DNA from: an uncultured Clostridia bacterium
GTDB taxonomy: Bacteria; Bacillota; Clostridia; Oscillospirales; Ruminococcaceae
Direction: 5' to 3'
Assembly: GCA_945867255.1 (NCBI GenBank)
Contig: CAMBHV010000047.1
Coordinates: 1 to 8,218 of the forward strand
DNA length: 8,218 nucleotides
Of the stretch, positions 6,239-8,218 are shown in pieces; the first letter of the stretch is position 1, and every line of letters begins with the position of its first letter. The translations under genes and the position numbers were made by a program. Under the pieces are notes generated by a model, which ran no database searches, had not been told where the DNA came from, and was given only the letters and a program-made list of their open reading frames with translations.

Positions 6239-6814
6239 ATGAACGAAAAACTGGATATTCTGAAAGAAACAGGTGCTTTTTTAGAAGGGCATTTCCTGCT
6301 TTCTTCGGGCCGTCATTCAAATGCCTATTGTCAGATGGCAAAATTACAGCAGTACCCGGATAAAGCGGCTCAGGTGTTGGCGCCGGTGGCGGAAAAGTTG
6401 AAAGAGCTGAACATCGATGTGGTGGTGGGCCCGGCTATGGGTGGCATTGTGTATGCGTATGAGATTGGCCGGCAGATTGGCCGTCGTGCGATCTTTACCG
6501 AGCGTGTGGACAATGTCATGACATTGCGCCGTGGGTTTGAGATTCATGAAGGCGAGCGCTGCATCATCATGGAAGACGTTGTCACCACGGGTAAATCCAG
6601 CCTGGAGACGGCGAAGATCATTGAGGAACACGGCGGCATCGTGGTGGGAATTGCCTGTGTGGTAGATCGCTCAAAAGGCACCAGCCCTCTGCCGGTGGTA
6701 GCCAGCGCTCTTCAGCTGGATCTTCCCAACTGGGCTCCGGAAGAATGCCCTGTATGCGCTGAGGGTAAGCTGCCTTTGGTTAAGCCGGGCAGCCGAAAAA
6801 TGGCACTGAAATAA
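6239..6814 (+). CDS. pyrE: Orotate phosphoribosyltransferase (PyrE)
   Basis: Cytoplasmic transferase that joins orotate with PRPP to give OMP, step 5 of UMP synthesis. The 191-residue protein carries the PRPP-binding signature IIMEDVVTTGKSS (109-121) with its acidic pair Glu112-Asp113. The substrate-contacting segment LLSSGRHSNAY (20-30) and the GPAMGGI loop (64-70) are also present. It belongs to the short subfamily typified by Thermus-like enzymes, and ends with ECPVCAEGKLPLVKPGSR (169-186), whose CPxC pair is common in that subfamily as recalled. ATG 6239 is chosen from AAAGGAAG (6223-6230), 8 nt upstream; the in-frame ATG at 6179 lies inside pyrD. The HU gene follows after only 25 nt. Confidence 0.94.
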   Translation: MNEKLDILKETGAFLEGHFLLSSGRHSNAYCQMAKLQQYPDKAAQVLAPVAEKLKELNIDVVVGPAMGGIVYAYEIGRQIGRRAIFTERVDNVMTLRRGFEIHEGERCIIMEDVVTTGKSSLETAKIIEEHGGIVVGIACVVDRSKGTSPLPVVASALQLDLPNWAPEECPVCAEGKLPLVKPGSRKMALK

Positions 6815-6825
6815 GACTACGGAAA

Positions 6826-6837
6826 GGGGGGAGCCCC
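6826..6837 (+). promoter_or_regulatory. Possible ribosome-binding-site hairpin before the HU gene
   Basis: GGGG (6826-6829) can pair with CCCC (6834-6837) around the loop GGAG. The helix would contain or expose the ribosome binding site of the HU gene just before ATG 6840. With only four pairs it may not form in the cell, but it could reduce HU translation relative to the pyr genes. Confidence 0.3.
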
Positions 6838-6839
6838 AT

Positions 6840-7118
6840 ATGACGAAAAGCCAGCTGGTGGCAGCGGCCGCAGTGCGCGCAGGGCTGCCGGAAAGCCAGG
6901 CTGCGCGAGTGTTGGATGCAGCGGAACAGCTTGTGCTGGAAGCGCTGCAGCGCGGCGAAAAGGTGACCATTGCGGGCTTCGGTCGTTTTGAGATGCGCTC
7001 ACGTGGGGAAAAAACCTATGTGAACCCCAAAACGGGGCAGCAGACAAGGCTGGCCCCTGTACAGGCGCCTGGCTTCAAACCCAGTGATACCATGAAGCGT
7101 AAGCTTGGCTTGAAATGA
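6840..7118 (+). CDS. hup: HU-family DNA-binding protein
   Basis: Small basic nucleoid protein that binds DNA as a dimer and bends it. The 92 residues match HU's usual length of about 90. An N-terminal helical part (1-40) is followed by VTIAGFGRFEMRSR (42-55) and the DNA-gripping beta arm with NPKTGQQ (62-68), whose Pro63 intercalates between base pairs in the family. FKPSDTMKRKL (79-89) closes the fold. The ribosome binding site is an unusually G-rich GGGGGGAG (6826-6833), 6 nt before ATG 6840. With 25 nt from pyrE and a terminator directly after it, HU looks like the last gene of the pyr transcript; no convincing separate promoter was found in the end of pyrE. The IHF subfamily is an alternative, but the sequence reads as HU. 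Confidence 0.9.
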   Translation: MTKSQLVAAAAVRAGLPESQAARVLDAAEQLVLEALQRGEKVTIAGFGRFEMRSRGEKTYVNPKTGQQTRLAPVQAPGFKPSDTMKRKLGLK

Positions 7119-7122
7119 TATG

Positions 7123-7160
7123 CGCCCACATCGGTCAGCCGGTGTGGGCGTTTTCTTTTT
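7123..7160 (+). terminator. Intrinsic terminator of the pyr-HU operon
   Basis: CGCCCACATCGG (7123-7134) pairs with CCGGTGTGGGCG (7139-7150) over 12 bp, with one T-G pair and the loop TCAG, followed by TTTTCTTTTT (7151-7160). It starts 5 nt after the HU stop codon. Strength and position mark it as the end of the pyrC-HU transcript. Confidence 0.95.
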
Positions 7161-7170
7161 GAGGGCATTG

Positions 7171-7179
7171 TGGTATGAT
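7171..7179 (+). promoter_or_regulatory. Extended -10 promoter for the helicase gene
   Basis: TGGTATGAT contains TATGAT (7174-7179, 5 of 6 to consensus) preceded by TG and one base, an extended -10 element. Only a weak -35 (TTTTCT, 7151-7156, 17 bp spacer) is available, and it lies within the terminator T tract. Extended -10 promoters tolerate this. Transcription would start near 7186, about 35 nt before the gene. Confidence 0.65.
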
Positions 7180-7219
7180 AGAACACGGTAAAAGTACATA
7201 GTTTCAAGGGGAGAAATGA

Positions 7220-8218
7220 ATGAAATATACCGAACTGGATGTGCCGGTGGAAATTCATAAGGCCGTGGAGCGCATGGGCTTTACGGAGCTGACGGAAGTG
7301 CAGGAAAAGGCCATCCCACCCATGTTGGATGGGCGGGATGTGATTGCGAAAGCGCCTACCGGCACCGGGAAAACCTGTGCATTTGGGATCCCGCTGATTT
7401 TAGGGGTGCAACAGGATCAGCGCGTCCCGCAGGCGGTGGTGATGGCGCCTACGCGCGAACTTGCCCAGCAGATCACAGAAGATTTACGGAACCTGGCCCA
7501 TTTTTACCCGGATATCCGCATTGTATGTGTATATGGTGGCGCCAACATGGCAAAACAGGTGGAGCAGCTGAAAAAAGGCCCACAAATCGTGGTGGCAACG
7601 CCTGGCCGTCTTCAGGACCACATGAATCGGCACAGCATCGATACTTCGCATGTGAAAGACATTGTTCTGGACGAAGCGGATGAGATGTTGAATATGGGCT
7701 TTTATAAAGATGTCCGTAAAATTCTGGATGCGATCAAGTCCAAGCAACGCCTGGCTATGTTCAGCGCCACCATCAGCCGGGAGGTAATGGATATCGGTTG
7801 GTTGTATCAGCGTGACGCAGAGGAAATTACCGTGCAACCTGTACAGGAAAGCGCACCGAAGATTGACCAATATATGATTCTTACCACAGGGCGCAATAAA
7901 TTGGCAGATCTGACAGAACTTATCATCAAAGAAGGGTATTCCCGCGTCATGATATTCTGTAACACCAAATATACCACTGCTATGCTTTCCAATCAGCTTG
8001 CGCGGTTGAATTTTGATGTGGATTGCCTGCATGGAGATCTTTCGCAGGCGGAGCGCAACAAAATCATGGCAAGATTCAAGGCGGGCGAATTGGCGGTATT
8101 GGTGGCTACGGATGTGGCGGCGCGCGGCATTGATGTGACAGATGTAGATGCAGTGTTCAATTATGATGTGCCGCCCTCCAATGAATATTACACCCACCGC
8201 ATTGGCCGTACAGGCCGG
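7220..8218 (+). CDS. DEAD-box ATP-dependent RNA helicase (partial, 3' end missing)
   Basis: Cytoplasmic RNA helicase of the DeaD/CshA type, which unwinds RNA in ribosome assembly, cold adaptation or RNA decay. The 333 residues in the window hold the whole helicase core except what follows the last motif: a Q motif around TELTEVQEKAIP (22-33), motif I APTGTGKT (45-52), PTREL (78-82), TPGR (127-130), DEAD (151-154), SAT (182-184), ATDVAARGID (296-305) and HRIGRTGR (326-333), where the window ends. Motif I has Pro where AQTGTGKT usually has Gln. AAGGGGAG (7206-7213) lies 6 nt before ATG 7220; a closer ATG at 7216 is out of frame. The C-terminal extension that would identify the subfamily is not visible. 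It has its own promoter and is separated from the pyr operon by a terminator. Confidence 0.95.
   Translation, partial: MKYTELDVPVEIHKAVERMGFTELTEVQEKAIPPMLDGRDVIAKAPTGTGKTCAFGIPLILGVQQDQRVPQAVVMAPTRELAQQITEDLRNLAHFYPDIRIVCVYGGANMAKQVEQLKKGPQIVVATPGRLQDHMNRHSIDTSHVKDIVLDEADEMLNMGFYKDVRKILDAIKSKQRLAMFSATISREVMDIGWLYQRDAEEITVQPVQESAPKIDQYMILTTGRNKLADLTELIIKEGYSRVMIFCNTKYTTAMLSNQLARLNFDVDCLHGDLSQAERNKIMARFKAGELAVLVATDVAARGIDVTDVDAVFNYDVPPSNEYYTHRIGRTGR

Noticed and set aside
7484..8197. 237-codon minus-strand ORF across the helicase gene
   Set aside because: Shadow of the helicase reading frame, whose motifs are intact and in order.

Overview
The window is a compact, almost fully coding chromosomal segment with every gene on the + strand. 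It suggests a Firmicute of class Clostridia, probably related to the Oscillospiraceae/Ruminococcaceae. The reasons are strong GGAGG-type ribosome binding sites, sigma-A-like promoters, U-tract intrinsic terminators, a pyrK-pyrD pair (the heterotetrameric class 1B dihydroorotate dehydrogenase), a type 2 PyrF and a short PyrE. The taxonomic placement is inferred from protein style and gene order, not from a database comparison. No mobile element, RNA gene or CRISPR array was seen.

Layout. (1) Positions 1-213 are an upstream region with a candidate promoter. (2) 214-2206 hold the two general sugar-PTS phosphotransfer proteins, Enzyme I (ptsI) followed by HPr (ptsH). The order is the reverse of the common ptsH-ptsI, with an 8-nt overlap, and a GC-rich hairpin follows. 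(3) 2281-2481 form a pyr leader: a strong promoter, an 18-codon leader ORF with an excellent ribosome binding site, and a perfect 10-bp intrinsic terminator whose 5' arm begins inside the leader stop codon. (4) 2482-6814 hold pyrC, pyrF, pyrK, pyrD and pyrE, tightly packed and with overlaps at the pyrF/pyrK and pyrK/pyrD junctions. (5) 6840-7118 hold an HU-family DNA-binding protein only 25 nt after pyrE, followed by a 12-bp terminator hairpin. (6) From 7220 to the window end there is a DEAD-box RNA helicase with its own extended -10 promoter; its C-terminus is cut off by the window.

How the genes work together. PtsI and HPr pass phosphate from PEP toward sugar-specific EII permeases, none of which is in the window. 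PyrC, the PyrD/PyrK complex, PyrE and PyrF catalyse steps 3 to 6 of de novo UMP synthesis: carbamoyl-aspartate to dihydroorotate, orotate, OMP and UMP. The first two steps (carAB, pyrB) are not in the window. HU appears to be the last gene of the pyr transcription unit.

The most interesting element is the pyr leader. It shows no PyrR-binding-loop sequence, the usual Firmicute device. Its geometry instead matches the translation-coupled, UTP-sensitive attenuation known from enterobacterial pyrBI: a short translated leader, a U-rich stretch and a terminator that a closely following ribosome would cover. Its leader peptide start (MAQCLR) also resembles the recalled start of E. coli PyrL (MVQCVR). 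This mechanism is inferred from the sequence and is untested.
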